Shown here piece after piece: positions 26,333-35,982 of a stretch of DNA of 64,000 bases. The stretch's first letter is position 1. The number at the start of each line of letters is the position of its first letter. A model generated the notes under the pieces. That model was not told the DNA's origin. It ran no database searches and saw nothing but the letters and a program-made list of their open reading frames with translations. Origin of the DNA: Halomonas alimentaria (GTDB lineage Bacteria > Pseudomonadota > Gammaproteobacteria > Pseudomonadales > Halomonadaceae); contig NZ_WUTT01000001.1 in assembly GCF_009902005.1 (NCBI RefSeq), positions 3,006,731 through 3,070,730 on the forward strand. The letters run 5' to 3'. The translations under genes and the position numbers were made by a program.

Positions 26333-28216
26333 TCAGACGTTGCCGGCGGTGCGTTCCTCGAGCCAGCCGAGCACGCCTTTCAGGTGCTCCGCCAGTGGCT
26401 CGGCGCGGGTCTCGCCCTGGATGCGAGCCGAGCGAATCTCCTCGCCGGCGTGGAAGAACAGCAGGCTGGGTGGCCCGAACAGCTCGTAGCGGTCGAGCAG
26501 TTCGCGACTGGCGGCATCGGTGTCGGTCACATCGACGTTGATGCGGGCGAAGGCGGCCAGCGGCTCGGCGACCCTCGGGTCGGGGTAGACCTGGCGCTCG
26601 AGCTGCTTGCAGGAGATGCACCAGTCGGCGGTGAAGTGGACGAAGGCGGCCTGACCTTCGGGTACCGAGGCAAGCGCCTGATGCAGTCCGTCGAGCTCGT
26701 CAACGGTGGTCACCTCGGCAGCGGGCTGGGTGCCACCTGACGCCGGCCCAGCGCCGGCAGTCAGCGGTGCCAGCGGACGCAGGGGGTCGCTGGCACCACT
26801 GGCCGCGCCGAGCACCAGAGCCACCCCCCAGGCCAGCAGCAGCAGCCCGAGCGCCTGGCGGGCCCGCGCCCATCCCTGGGGCAGGTTGGTGGACATGGCG
26901 CCGAGTGCCAGGGCGGTACCGACTGCTAGTGCGGCCCACAGCAGCAGCACGGCGGTCGCGGGCAGCAGGCGTTCGATCAGCCAGATTGCCACCCCCAGCA
27001 GCAGGATGCCGAAGGCGATCTTGACACCGTTCATCCAGGCACCACTGCGCGGCAGCAGGGTGGTACCGAAGGTGCCGACCAGCAGCAGTGGCACCCCCAT
27101 GCCCAGGCCCAGGGCGAGCAGGGCGGCGCCCCCCATCACGGCGTCGCCGGTGGTGGAGATGAATACCAGGGCACCGGCCAACGGCGCCGAGACGCAGGGC
27201 GAGACGACCAGCACCGACAGTGCGCCAGCCAGGGCCAGACCGGCGGGGCCGCTCTGCTGGGCGCGCGCCTGCCAGCCGTCGATGCGGCCGGCCAGTCGGG
27301 GGGAGAGACGCATCTCGAAGGCGCCGAACATGGCCAGGGCGAAGAGGGTGAAGAGCACTGCGAAGGTGATCAACACCGGCGCCGACTGCAGGCGCGCCTG
27401 GAGGTTGAGTCCGGCCCCGAACAGGCCCATCAGCACGCCGACCAGGGCGTAGGTGAGCGCCATGCCGGCCACGTAGCTGGCGGAGAGGGCGAAGGCGCGT
27501 GGCCGGCTGGGGTTCTGGCCGACGATGATCGACGACAGGATCGGCACCATGGGCAGTACGCAGGGGGTGAAGGTCAGCCCCAGGCCGGCGAGGAAGAAGA
27601 GCCCCAGCGCCAGCGGCAGGCTGGCCTCGGCCATCAGCGACTGGAAGCGGCCGTCCTCGCTCTGTGGTGCCGCGAAGTCTCCGGCAGAGCCAGTCGCACC
27701 GGCCTGCTCCCCGTCGCCCCCCACTACGGAATCGCTGTCGCCATCAGATGGCTGCCAGCCAGCGAAGGCCGCCGGTGCCTGCTGCTCGGCGGCCTCCAGG
27801 TCGACACGCTCGGGGGGGTAGCAGAGGCCGGCGTCGGCGCAGCCCTGGAAGGTGACGGTGATCGGTATCACGCCGCTGGCCGTTTCCTCGAAAGGTACCT
27901 CGAAGACCAGGGTGTCGCGGAAGGTATAGACGTCGCCGAGGAACTCGTCGCTGGTAAAGGTGCCCTGGGGGAGCTCCGGTTCCCCCAGCGGCTGGTCGGC
28001 CGACTCCACCGCAAATTGGTGGCGATAGAGGTAGTAGCCTTCGGCGGCTTCCATGCCAATGTAGAGGGTCTCGCCGTCATGCCAGGCACTGGGCTGGAAG
28101 GCCTCAAGTACCGGCAGGAACTCCTTGTCGTCGCTTGCGAACCACTGGGCCTGGGCGGCGAGCGGCAGCAGCAACAGCAGCAGGGTCGTCAGGGCGGTTC
28201 GTCGCAGGCTGATCAC
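26333..28216 (-). CDS. dsbD: Thiol:disulfide interchange protein DsbD
   Basis: Moves reducing power from cytoplasmic thioredoxin to periplasmic DsbC/DsbG/CcmG. The 627-residue protein has a signal peptide (about 1-23, ends AQA), an N-terminal alpha domain with the CADAGLCYPP cysteine pair, about eight membrane helices including TFTPCVLPMVPIL and VSPCVSAPLAGAL (the two core cysteines), and a C-terminal thioredoxin domain with active site DWCISCKQLE. The start is GTG 28216. All six redox cysteines are present. Confidence 0.94.
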   Translation of the reverse strand: MISLRRTALTTLLLLLLPLAAQAQWFASDDKEFLPVLEAFQPSAWHDGETLYIGMEAAEGYYLYRHQFAVESADQPLGEPELPQGTFTSDEFLGDVYTFRDTLVFEVPFEETASGVIPITVTFQGCADAGLCYPPERVDLEAAEQQAPAAFAGWQPSDGDSDSVVGGDGEQAGATGSAGDFAAPQSEDGRFQSLMAEASLPLALGLFFLAGLGLTFTPCVLPMVPILSSIIVGQNPSRPRAFALSASYVAGMALTYALVGVLMGLFGAGLNLQARLQSAPVLITFAVLFTLFALAMFGAFEMRLSPRLAGRIDGWQARAQQSGPAGLALAGALSVLVVSPCVSAPLAGALVFISTTGDAVMGGAALLALGLGMGVPLLLVGTFGTTLLPRSGAWMNGVKIAFGILLLGVAIWLIERLLPATAVLLLWAALAVGTALALGAMSTNLPQGWARARQALGLLLLAWGVALVLGAASGASDPLRPLAPLTAGAGPASGGTQPAAEVTTVDELDGLHQALASVPEGQAAFVHFTADWCISCKQLERQVYPDPRVAEPLAAFARINVDVTDTDAASRELLDRYELFGPPSLLFFHAGEEIRSARIQGETRAEPLAEHLKGVLGWLEERTAGNV

Positions 28217-28456
28217 GGAAATCCTGTCCTTGTTTGGGGTGTAGCTGGCGATCAGACCCCATCCGATCCGCGGGGTTCCAGCCCGGCATCGCGCGGGGAG
28301 CGGGACCCTGGCATGAGGGCGAGGATGGACTGAACGCTTGCGCTGGTCGGGTGCTAGGATAACGCAGGAGAGGGCGTGGCTTCATCGAGGGGCGTGGCGA
28401 AAGGTGTGCCACGTTGTCGCACGCTCCCATGTCTCGTATAGGAAAGGAACCTTCAC

Positions 28457-29758
28457 ATGGCTTGGATGGGCAAGGGCGGCGCCAGGCGTCGCGAGAGGAT
28501 CGAAGCGCTGGAGCGCCCCGAGTACGGCTGGATCTGGAAGCCGTTGCTGGCGCTGCTGGTGATCTATCTGGTGGTGACGCTGGCCCTCGGGATCTGGTGG
28601 AGCCGCACGCCGGCGCCGCATAGCGTCGAGCAGGTGCCGATGGAGCGGCGTGGAGATGCCGGTGGCGAGCCCGCCGCCCGAGGTGCGGTGACCGTGGCCA
28701 CCCTGGCCTCCATCGTCGAGACCCTCTATGACAAGCCCGGTGGCTACCTGCGCAATGACCGCCTGCCTCCGGGCCTGTGGCTGGACAACATGCCGAGCTG
28801 GGAGCGTGGGGTGCTGGATCAGGCCAGGGATCTGGCGCGAGCCCTGCCCTCGATGCATCCACACGAGGTCGAACTTCTGGAGGAAGTGGTGCGCGGCCTG
28901 GCCGGAGACGGCCTCGACTGGTACCGGCCCGCCACCGAGTCACATCTGGTATCGGCGGTGGCCGCTCTGGATAGCCAGCTGACGGCGCTGGGCGGCATGC
29001 AGGCCGAGGGCTTCGTCCCCGGGGCGGGGCTGCGCCGCTGGCTGGCCGATGTCGGGGTGCGTCTCGACGAACTCTCTCTACGCCTGGCTTCGGGTGCCGG
29101 AGGGCACCAGATGCTGCGTGAGCTGGCCATCGACAGCGAGGCACTGCCCGAGGGCACTCCCTGGTATCGGGTCGACAATGTCTTCTTCGAGGCGCGTGGC
29201 ACCGGCTGGGCGTTGGTCCAGATGCTGGAGGGGGTGCAGCGCGACCAGGCCGATGTCCTGGAGAGCGCCGGAGTGACTGAGCGTTGGGAGCGCCTGCGGG
29301 CGGAATTGGCCATGACCCAGCGACGCCTGTGGAGTCCGGTGGTGATGAGCGGCTCCGGATTCGGTCCCTTCGCCAACCATACGCTGGTGATGGCGCTTCA
29401 CGTCAGCCGTGCCCGGGACCTGGTCGAGGAGATCACTACGGTGCTTGCCGAGAGTGCCGCCCTCGAGGCTGGCGGCGATGGCGTGACCCAGGTGCCGGCC
29501 AGCGAGCCCGAGGTGGTTGAGGTGACGCGTGACGCCCAGGCCGCGCCGGAAGCAGCTGATCAGCAGGAGGCCGAGCAGTCAGAGGCCAATGAGGAAGAGG
29601 CCAATCAGGAAGAGGCGGGTCAGGAAGAGGCGGGTCAGGAAGAGACAGGTCAGGAAGAGGCGGGTCAGGAAGAGACAGGTCAGGAAGAGGCGGGGCAGGA
29701 GGAGGCAGGTCAGGACGAGGCGGGTCAGGAAGAGCCCGCACCCCAGGCCAGCGAATAG
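28457..29758 (+). CDS. DUF2333 family inner-membrane protein
   Basis: Conserved gammaproteobacterial family of unknown function. The 433-residue protein has a basic N-terminus, one membrane helix (about residues 28-48), then a long periplasmic helical domain including LYDKPGGYLRND, PPGLWLDNMPSWERGVLDQ and WYRVDNVFFEARGTGWALVQ, which I associate with DUF2333. Residues 380-424 are nine imperfect EEAGQ pentapeptides in a strongly acidic tail, variable and probably disordered. A GGAAAGGAA site precedes the ATG. The 240 bases between dsbD and this gene hold no gene I can see. Confidence 0.8.
   Translation: MAWMGKGGARRRERIEALERPEYGWIWKPLLALLVIYLVVTLALGIWWSRTPAPHSVEQVPMERRGDAGGEPAARGAVTVATLASIVETLYDKPGGYLRNDRLPPGLWLDNMPSWERGVLDQARDLARALPSMHPHEVELLEEVVRGLAGDGLDWYRPATESHLVSAVAALDSQLTALGGMQAEGFVPGAGLRRWLADVGVRLDELSLRLASGAGGHQMLRELAIDSEALPEGTPWYRVDNVFFEARGTGWALVQMLEGVQRDQADVLESAGVTERWERLRAELAMTQRRLWSPVVMSGSGFGPFANHTLVMALHVSRARDLVEEITTVLAESAALEAGGDGVTQVPASEPEVVEVTRDAQAAPEAADQQEAEQSEANEEEANQEEAGQEEAGQEETGQEEAGQEETGQEEAGQEEAGQDEAGQEEPAPQASE
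29594..29728 (+). repeat. 15-bp coding tandem repeat (EEAGQ x9)
   Basis: Nine in-frame 15-bp units encode EEANQ, EEAGQ (five), EETGQ (two) and DEAGQ. The alternating EEAGQ-EETGQ order suggests duplication of a 30-bp block. It forms the acidic tail of the DUF2333 protein. Confidence 0.95.
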
Positions 29759-29812
29759 CCGCCCATCGACCGGCCCAGTGTTCGGCTGGCCGGGTTTGGC
29801 AGGCAACAAATG

Positions 29813-29843
29813 AAGCGGGCCGCCCCTTGGGGCGGCCCGCTTT
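29813..29843. terminator. Bidirectional terminator between the DUF2333 gene and ppa
   Basis: Perfect 14-bp stem AAGCGGGCCGCCCC / GGGGCGGCCCGCTT with a TT loop, followed by T residues on the plus side and preceded by ATGAA on the other. It sits between convergent genes. Confidence 0.85.
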
Positions 29844-29891
29844 ACGTCTGGCTCGAGTTCCAGGGGCCGAAGACCGCCGTGGGAACTGGGT

Positions 29892-30422
29892 TCAGGCCTT
29901 CTCGTAGGCGGAGACCGCCTTTTCGATGGCCTTGCGGGCGGCCTCGACACCTTCCCAGGACTCTACCTTGACCCACTTGCCCTTCTCGAGATCCTTGTAA
30001 TTCTCGAAGAAGTGGGCGATCTGCTGGCGCAGCAGCTCAGGCAGGTCGGTCACTTCCTGTACATCATCGTAGAGGCTGGAGAGCTTGTGGTGCGGTACGC
30101 AGACCAGCTTGGCGTCTTCGCCGGCCTCGTCGGTCATGTTGAGGATGCCCACCGGACGGGCGCGGATGACGCTGCCGGGCTGCACCGGGTAGGGGGTGAC
30201 CACCAGAGCGTCCAGCGCATCACCGTCGTCGGCCAGGGTGTGCGGGATGAAGCCGTAGTTGGCCGGATAGAACATCGGGGTGGCCATGAAACGGTCGACC
30301 AGCAGTGCCCCCATGTCCTTGTCGATCTCGTACTTGATCGGGGTGTGGTTGGCCGGGATCTCGATCGCCACGTAGACGTCGTTCGGGAGGTCCTTGCCGG
30401 CGGGGATATTGTCGAAGTTCAT
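29892..30422 (-). CDS. ppa: Inorganic pyrophosphatase Ppa
   Basis: Family I soluble pyrophosphatase. The 176-residue hexameric type has [33 protein letters not shown] (metal-binding aspartates), [10 protein letters not shown] and [17 protein letters not shown]. Length equals E. coli Ppa (176). It pulls pyrophosphate-forming reactions; the PPi-type phosphofructokinase at 32478 competes for the same substrate. Confidence 0.96.
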   Translation of the reverse strand: MNFDNIPAGKDLPNDVYVAIEIPANHTPIKYEIDKDMGALLVDRFMATPMFYPANYGFIPHTLADDGDALDALVVTPYPVQPGSVIRARPVGILNMTDEAGEDAKLVCVPHHKLSSLYDDVQEVTDLPELLRQQIAHFFENYKDLEKGKWVKVESWEGVEAARKAIEKAVSAYEKA

Positions 30423-30678
30423 CGTCGCTTCCTTGGGGTTGGAAATGGCGGTTGGAAATGGCGGTTGGCAGAAGTTCTAGGCGAATCGTCTGGATGAAAA
30501 AATTTGCCGAATTATACGGGGCCGTCGAAGCGAATACCAATTCGACCATCGATGCCGTCGACGCTGCGGAGCAGGGCGGCACCTTCGGAGGGGCGCCGCC
30601 ATGCCGCGCTCCCGTGTATGATAGGCGCCGCCACGGAGCCGAGCTTCGGGCAGGCAACCAACGGGCAAGGAGGGGCGA

Positions 30679-32412
30679 GTGACTCCCGCGCAGCTGTCAT
30701 TGAGTTTTGGCCAGGCCTTTGTGGCGCCGGATCGTCGGCGGCATCGCAGCTCCATGTCCGTCCGCCTGCCCGAGGCGCCCCAGCTCAACGCCAAGGGGGC
30801 CTGTGCGCTGATCAGCGATTCCACCTTGCGCAACAGCATGGCCAAGCAGGCCGGGGACCTTAGCGTGCGCAGCTTCCTCGCTGACTACTACTCCACCCCC
30901 GACCACTGGGACGTCAAGACATCGGCGACCCGGGTGCTGCGCGCCCTCAATGCCTGGACCTACAGCCAGAGCCGCCAGGTGGCAGAGGGCAGTTACGTCA
31001 CTTCGCTGTCGGCGCTGGTGCTGCGCGGTACCGAGGGCCACCTCTTCCATATGGGCGACACCCTGGTGTTTCGACTGCGTGGGGCGGAATTCGAGCAGCT
31101 GACACGCGACCACGTCACCGACCTCGGGGGCTATCGCTACCCCTCCCGGGCCCTGGGCATGGATAACAGCATCGACATCGATTATGCCCGCTTTCCGGCC
31201 AAGCAGGGGGATCTGTTCCTGTTTACCACCCAGGCGGTGCTGGGCACCCTGATGCCGTCGGAATACGTGCAGCTGATTCGCCAGGATGCCAGCGACCTCG
31301 ATGCCGCCTGTGATCGCCTGGCCGAGGCGGCGGTACAGCGTGCGCAGTCTCGCGGCTACGGGGCGGAACAGTTCTGCTTCCAGTTGGTGCGCATCGATGA
31401 GCTGCCCGATGCCCAGTCCGACAATCCGGCCAAGGTGTACGGCGAACTGCCGATCCCGCCTGAGCTCTCCCCGGGGGATCGCCTCGACGGGCTGGAGGTG
31501 CTGGCCGTGCTGTCACGCACCGCCCAGTCGCGGGTCTACCGGGTGCGTGACCTTCAGAGCGAGCGCGAGATGGTGATGAAGGCCCCGAGCCCCGAGCTCT
31601 CTCACCGCAATATCTACCTGGAGCACTTTCTGCTTCAGCAGTGGGTGGTGGAGCGGGTCAAGTCGCCCTTCGTGGTGCGCGTCATGGAGCCGTCACGGCC
31701 ACGCCGCTACCTCTACTACCTGATGGCCCATGTCGAGGGTGAGACCCTGGTCGACTGGGCGCGGCGCCACCCCCAGGCGAGCCTGGCCCAGCGCCTGGAT
31801 ATCGCCAACCAACTGGGCAAGGCGGTGCAGGCCCTTCACCACCGCGAGTTGCTGCATCAGCAGATCCACCCCGGCAATGTGCTGATCGACAGCCATGGGC
31901 AGGTCGTGCTGACCGACTTCAGTGCCTGTCGGATGCGCGACGGAGGAGGGCTCACGGATGCTCGCGAGCTGCTGCGCCAGGTAGGTCTTACCGAACACAG
32001 CGCACCGGAATACGCCCTGGATGACGGGATCGGTCGGCGCAGCGACCAGTACTCCTATGCCTCAACGGTCTACTGGCTGCTGACCGGCGAGCTGCCCTAC
32101 GCAGTGCCCCCCAACCGCCTGCGTAGCCATACCGACCTCGAGCAGCTTGTCTATCGCAGCGCGCGACAGCGCAACCCCGAGGTGCCCCAGGCACTGGACG
32201 AGGCGCTGCGCCGGGCGCTGGATCCCCAGCGAGCGCTGCGCTACCGGCGCATGTCGGAGTTCCTGCGCGAGCTGCGCCAGCCACTGGCAATCTCGCGCCA
32301 GTCGACGGCGTCGCGCCTCAGCCCGCGCCGATTCCGTGATTCCGGCCACTTCTGGCAGGGCATCGCGGCGATCCTGCTGTTGCTGCTGGTGCTTTCCTGG
32401 TTGCTGCGATAG
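30679..32412 (+). CDS. PP2C-like / protein-kinase-like fusion, both domains apparently degenerate
   Basis: Matches the bifunctional Ser/Thr phosphatase-kinase family by layout: PP2C-like fold (about 1-245), kinase-like fold (about 268-535), C-terminal membrane helix (about 559-576). Key residues are altered. In the PP2C half the usual NQD is absent, ADG reads SDS (46-48) and the TDG metal site reads TQA (184-186), while GDT (126-128) remains. In the kinase half Lys301 remains, but HRD reads HQQ (393-395), so the catalytic Asp is missing, and DFG reads DFS (413-415). I infer a membrane-anchored scaffold or sensor rather than an enzyme. The start may be the GTG at 30679. Confidence 0.75.
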   Translation: MTPAQLSLSFGQAFVAPDRRRHRSSMSVRLPEAPQLNAKGACALISDSTLRNSMAKQAGDLSVRSFLADYYSTPDHWDVKTSATRVLRALNAWTYSQSRQVAEGSYVTSLSALVLRGTEGHLFHMGDTLVFRLRGAEFEQLTRDHVTDLGGYRYPSRALGMDNSIDIDYARFPAKQGDLFLFTTQAVLGTLMPSEYVQLIRQDASDLDAACDRLAEAAVQRAQSRGYGAEQFCFQLVRIDELPDAQSDNPAKVYGELPIPPELSPGDRLDGLEVLAVLSRTAQSRVYRVRDLQSEREMVMKAPSPELSHRNIYLEHFLLQQWVVERVKSPFVVRVMEPSRPRRYLYYLMAHVEGETLVDWARRHPQASLAQRLDIANQLGKAVQALHHRELLHQQIHPGNVLIDSHGQVVLTDFSACRMRDGGGLTDARELLRQVGLTEHSAPEYALDDGIGRRSDQYSYASTVYWLLTGELPYAVPPNRLRSHTDLEQLVYRSARQRNPEVPQALDEALRRALDPQRALRYRRMSEFLRELRQPLAISRQSTASRLSPRRFRDSGHFWQGIAAILLLLLVLSWLLR

Positions 32413-32480
32413 GGCCTTCGGCCAGGATCAAGGAGCAAGGGAGGTAATGTGCCCCTTGTTCCTTGATTCCTTGTGGCTTA
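32413..32480. repeat. Hairpin-plus-AAG-heptad element between the kinase-like gene and pfp
   Basis: It starts with GGCC-TTC-GGCC immediately after the stop of the upstream gene, continues with AAGGAGC AAGGGAG, and returns on the other strand as AAGCCAC AAGGAATC AAGGAAC, running into the pfp stop codon. The two halves pair over 15 bases (32427-32441 with 32453-32467, one G-T wobble), so it also serves as a terminator-like hairpin for both genes. Confidence 0.8.
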
Positions 32481-33734
32481 AAGCTTGAACTCCGGTAGCT
32501 TGCGTTCGACCCGGTGCTTGGCCAGCTTCGCCACGCGGGGCAGGCCGTTGTCGAACGGGGGGAAGTCCTCGCCCTGGATCAGCGGCGAGAGGTAGGTGCG
32601 GCACGCTTCGGTAATGCCGAAGCCATCCTCGCTGATGAAGTCCCGAGGCATGAACTTCTCGCGGTTAGCGATCTCGGCCAGCGGAGCGGCCTCGATGCGC
32701 CAGGCGTAGGGCGCGTCGGAGATACGCTTGATTGCCGGCATCATCGCGTTCTTGCCCTCGATGGCCAGCTCCACGGCCTTCGCGCCTACCGCATAGGCCT
32801 GTTCGACGTCGGTCCTGGAGGCCAGGTGACGAGCGGCGCGCTGCAGGTAGTCGGCCACTGCCCAGTGGTACTTGTAACCCAGGTCCTGCTTGACCATGCC
32901 GGCCAGGGTCGGTGCCACGCCGCCCAGTTGGCGATGGCCGAAGGCATCGGTGTTGCCGGCGTCGGCGAGGAAGGTGCCATCCTCGTAGCGTGCACCCTCG
33001 GAGACCACGATCACGCAGTAGCCGTACTTCTTCACCGCCTCGTCGACGCGGGCCATGACGGCCTCGCGGTCGAAGGCGATTTCGGGGAAGATCACCAGGT
33101 GGGGCGGCTCGCCCTCGCCCTGGCCGGCGAGTGCCCCGGAGGCGGCAATCCAGCCAGCATGGCGGCCCATTACCTCGAGCACGAACACCTTGGTGGATGT
33201 GGCGCACATGGAGGCGATGTCCAGCGAGGCCTCCAGGGTAGAGGTGGCGATGTACTTGGCCACGCTGCCGAAGCCGGGTGAGTTGTCGGTGATCGGCAGG
33301 TCGTTGTCCACGGTCTTGGGCACGTGGATGGCGGTCAGCGGGTAGCCGAGCTTCTCGGAGAGCTGGGAGACCTTCAGGCAGGTGTCGGCGCTGTCGCCGC
33401 CACCGTTGTAGAAGAAGTAGCGAATATCGTGGGCACGGAACACCTCGATCAGCCGCTCGTACTGGGCGCGGTGGCTCTCGATGTCCTTCAGCTTGTAGCG
33501 GCAGGAGCCGAAGGCACCCCCCGGGGTATGGCGCAGGGCGGCGATCGCCTCGTCCGATTCCTGGCTGACATCGATCAGCTCCTCGGTGAGGGCTCCGATG
33601 ATGCCATTGTGGCCGGCATAGACCTTGCCGATACGGTCGGGGTGGCGGCGGCAGGCCTCGATCACGCCGCAGGCGCTGGCGTTGATCACGGCGGTGACGC
33701 CGCCGGACTGGGCGTAGAAGGCATTGTGGGCCAT
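32478..33734 (-). CDS. pfp: 6-phosphofructokinase, probably pyrophosphate-dependent
   Basis: Phosphorylates fructose 6-phosphate. The 418-residue enzyme has FYNGGGDSADT near residue 108, HVPKTVDNDLPITDN near residue 137 and EVMGRHAGWIAA. In this superfamily a Lys before TVDND and an acidic residue in GGGDS mark PPi users, while ATP enzymes have Gly at both; so PPi dependence is inferred from two positions, not tested. A PPi enzyme is reversible and can serve gluconeogenesis. It is convergent with the kinase-like gene, with a repeat filling the junction. Confidence 0.85.
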   Translation of the reverse strand: MAHNAFYAQSGGVTAVINASACGVIEACRRHPDRIGKVYAGHNGIIGALTEELIDVSQESDEAIAALRHTPGGAFGSCRYKLKDIESHRAQYERLIEVFRAHDIRYFFYNGGGDSADTCLKVSQLSEKLGYPLTAIHVPKTVDNDLPITDNSPGFGSVAKYIATSTLEASLDIASMCATSTKVFVLEVMGRHAGWIAASGALAGQGEGEPPHLVIFPEIAFDREAVMARVDEAVKKYGYCVIVVSEGARYEDGTFLADAGNTDAFGHRQLGGVAPTLAGMVKQDLGYKYHWAVADYLQRAARHLASRTDVEQAYAVGAKAVELAIEGKNAMMPAIKRISDAPYAWRIEAAPLAEIANREKFMPRDFISEDGFGITEACRTYLSPLIQGEDFPPFDNGLPRVAKLAKHRVERKLPEFKL

Positions 33735-33919
33735 GGGGCTTGTCTGCTCCTGGTCGTCGCTGCTGTTCGGGTTGAATGGGGCGAAAGTCGAAGGATTCTA
33801 GCCGAAAGCCCTTCCCGCTGCACCCGGGCGAGCTGGAGGGGCTCGTTGGGGCCATGCTAGTCTCCCCCCTCTGCGTGCCGCGCCGATGCGGCCACCGACC
33901 CCATGCTGGAGCGAGCCCC

Positions 33920-35311
33920 ATGCACCTTCACATCCTCGGAATCTGCGGCACCTTCATGGGCAGCCTGGCGCTGCTGGCCCGGGAGCTGGGCCATACGGTC
34001 AGCGGCTCGGATGCGGGCGTCTATCCGCCCATGAGTACCCAGCTCGAGGAGGCCGGCATCGCCCTGTGTGAAGGATATTCACCCACCAATCTCGAGCCGC
34101 GCCCCGACCTGGTGGTGATCGGCAACGCATTGTCGCGGGGCAATCCCGAGGTGGAGGCGGTGCTCGATGCGCGCCTCCCCTACGTCTCCGGCCCCCAGTG
34201 GCTGGCCGAGCACGTACTTCCGGGCCGGCGGGTGATCGCCGTGGCCGGCACTCACGGCAAGACCACCACGGCGAGTCTGGTTGCCTGGCTGCTGGAGTCG
34301 GCAGGAGTGGCGCCGGGCTTCCTGATCGGCGGCGTGCCGCGCAACTTCGGCGTTTCGGCACGCCTCGGCGCTGCGGATGCGCCCTTCGTGGTGGAGGCCG
34401 ACGAGTACGACACCGCCTTCTTCGACAAGCGCTCCAAGTTCGTTCATTACCGCCCCGAGATCGCCGTGCTGGGCAACCTGGAGTTCGACCACGCCGATAT
34501 CTTCGAGGACCTGGCCGCCATCGAGCGCCAGTTCCACCATCTGGTGCGCACCGTGCCGGGCAAGGGGCTGCTGCTGGTGGCCGACGATGAACCGGCGCTG
34601 GAGCGCGTGTTGGCCATGGGGGCCTGGACTCCGGTGGTGCGCTTCGGCGAGGCCGCCGAGAGCCCCTGGAGGTTCGAGCTGGAGCGCGACGACGCCTCAC
34701 GCTTCCGGGTGATCCATCAGGAGGGCCAGGGCAAGGAAAGCGTCAACGAGGATGCGGTGGTCGACTGGCCGCTGACCGGTCGCTACAACGCCCGCAACGC
34801 CCTGGCGGCGCTGGCCGCCGCCCACGCCTGTGGAGTGGATCCGGCCCGCGGTGCCGCGGCCCTGGCGCGTTTCGAGTCGCCTCGGCGGCGCCAGGAGCTG
34901 CGCGGGGAGGTGGCCAATATCCAGGTGATCGACGACTTCGCCCACCACCCCACGGCCATCGCCGCCACCCTCCAGGGACTACGGGCCGCCACTGCCCGGG
35001 GCCGGCTGTTGGCAGTGGTCGAGCCACGCTCCAATACCATGCGTCTGGGCACTTTGCGTGAGCGCCTGGCGGAAAGCGTGGCTGCCGCCGATGTCGCCTT
35101 CTGGTATCGCCCCGAGGGACTGGACTGGCCGCTGGAGCCGATCATCGCGGCGAGCCCGGTGCCGGCACATCTGGAGCAGGACCTGGACGCCCTGGTGGCG
35201 GCCCTGGTCGCCGAGGCCAGGCCCTATGACCGTATCGTGGTGATGTCCAATGGCGGCTTCGGTGGCATCCACGAGAAGCTGCTGGTGGCATTGGAGGTGG
35301 CCCATGGCTGA
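33920..35311 (+). CDS. mpl: Murein-tripeptide ligase Mpl
   Basis: UDP-N-acetylmuramate:L-alanyl-gamma-D-glutamyl-meso-diaminopimelate ligase; it reuses the tripeptide from peptidoglycan turnover. The 463-residue Mur-type ligase starts [20 protein letters not shown], has the P-loop [12 protein letters not shown] (about residues 112-123), [18 protein letters not shown] and [18 protein letters not shown] is specific to Mpl as against MurC. The frame runs upstream to 33776, but ATG 33920 gives the family N-terminus. It overlaps ubiX by 8 bases. Confidence 0.93.
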   Translation: MHLHILGICGTFMGSLALLARELGHTVSGSDAGVYPPMSTQLEEAGIALCEGYSPTNLEPRPDLVVIGNALSRGNPEVEAVLDARLPYVSGPQWLAEHVLPGRRVIAVAGTHGKTTTASLVAWLLESAGVAPGFLIGGVPRNFGVSARLGAADAPFVVEADEYDTAFFDKRSKFVHYRPEIAVLGNLEFDHADIFEDLAAIERQFHHLVRTVPGKGLLLVADDEPALERVLAMGAWTPVVRFGEAAESPWRFELERDDASRFRVIHQEGQGKESVNEDAVVDWPLTGRYNARNALAALAAAHACGVDPARGAAALARFESPRRRQELRGEVANIQVIDDFAHHPTAIAATLQGLRAATARGRLLAVVEPRSNTMRLGTLRERLAESVAAADVAFWYRPEGLDWPLEPIIAASPVPAHLEQDLDALVAALVAEARPYDRIVVMSNGGFGGIHEKLLVALEVAHG

Positions 35312-35924
35312 GGGTTTTGCATCCCCGGTCACGGTGGCGCTGACCGGTGCCTCCGGTGCCCAGTACGGGCTGCGCCTGATCGAGGCGCTGGTGGCGGCGG
35401 ACCATGAAGTGTGGGTGATGATCTCCAAGGCGGCCCATCTGGTGATCGCCACAGAGACCGACGGCGAACTGCCCGCCCGGCCCGAGCGACTGGCCGCGGC
35501 TCTCACGGAACGCAGTGGGGCCCGGCCAGGCCAGATCCGCTGCTTCGGCCGTGAGGAGTGGATGGCACCGGTGGCCTCCGGCTCCGGGGCGCCATCCGCC
35601 ATGGTGGTTTGCCCTTGTTCTACCGGGACCCTCTCGGCGGTGGCGACGGGAGCCAGCAACAACCTGATCGAGCGTGCAGCCGACGTGGCCCTCAAGGAGC
35701 GGCGTCGCTTGATTCTGGTGCCCCGCGAAACGCCACTTTCGGCGATCCACCTCGAGCACATGCTCAACCTGACGCGCCTGGGGGCGGTGATCCTGCCCGC
35801 TGCGCCGGGGTTCTATCACAAGCCCGCATCGATAGACGACCTGATCGACTTTATCGTGGCGCGAATCCTCAATCAGCTCGGCATCGAGCACCGCCTGATG
35901 CCGCGCTGGGGCGAGGGCGCGTAA
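35304..35924 (+). CDS. ubiX: Flavin prenyltransferase UbiX
   Basis: Makes prenylated FMN, the cofactor of UbiD decarboxylase in ubiquinone synthesis. The 206-residue flavoprotein has [19 protein letters not shown] at residues 9-27, [39 protein letters not shown] and [10 protein letters not shown], all typical. ATG 35304 lies inside the end of mpl, so the two are coupled; mpl-ubiX is a known gammaproteobacterial pair. Confidence 0.93.
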   Translation: MAEGFASPVTVALTGASGAQYGLRLIEALVAADHEVWVMISKAAHLVIATETDGELPARPERLAAALTERSGARPGQIRCFGREEWMAPVASGSGAPSAMVVCPCSTGTLSAVATGASNNLIERAADVALKERRRLILVPRETPLSAIHLEHMLNLTRLGAVILPAAPGFYHKPASIDDLIDFIVARILNQLGIEHRLMPRWGEGA

Positions 35925-35982
35925 GCGAAGCGTCACCCATCCCTGCCACCCTGGACTCCTGCCGCTACACCAAGGAACTGGC

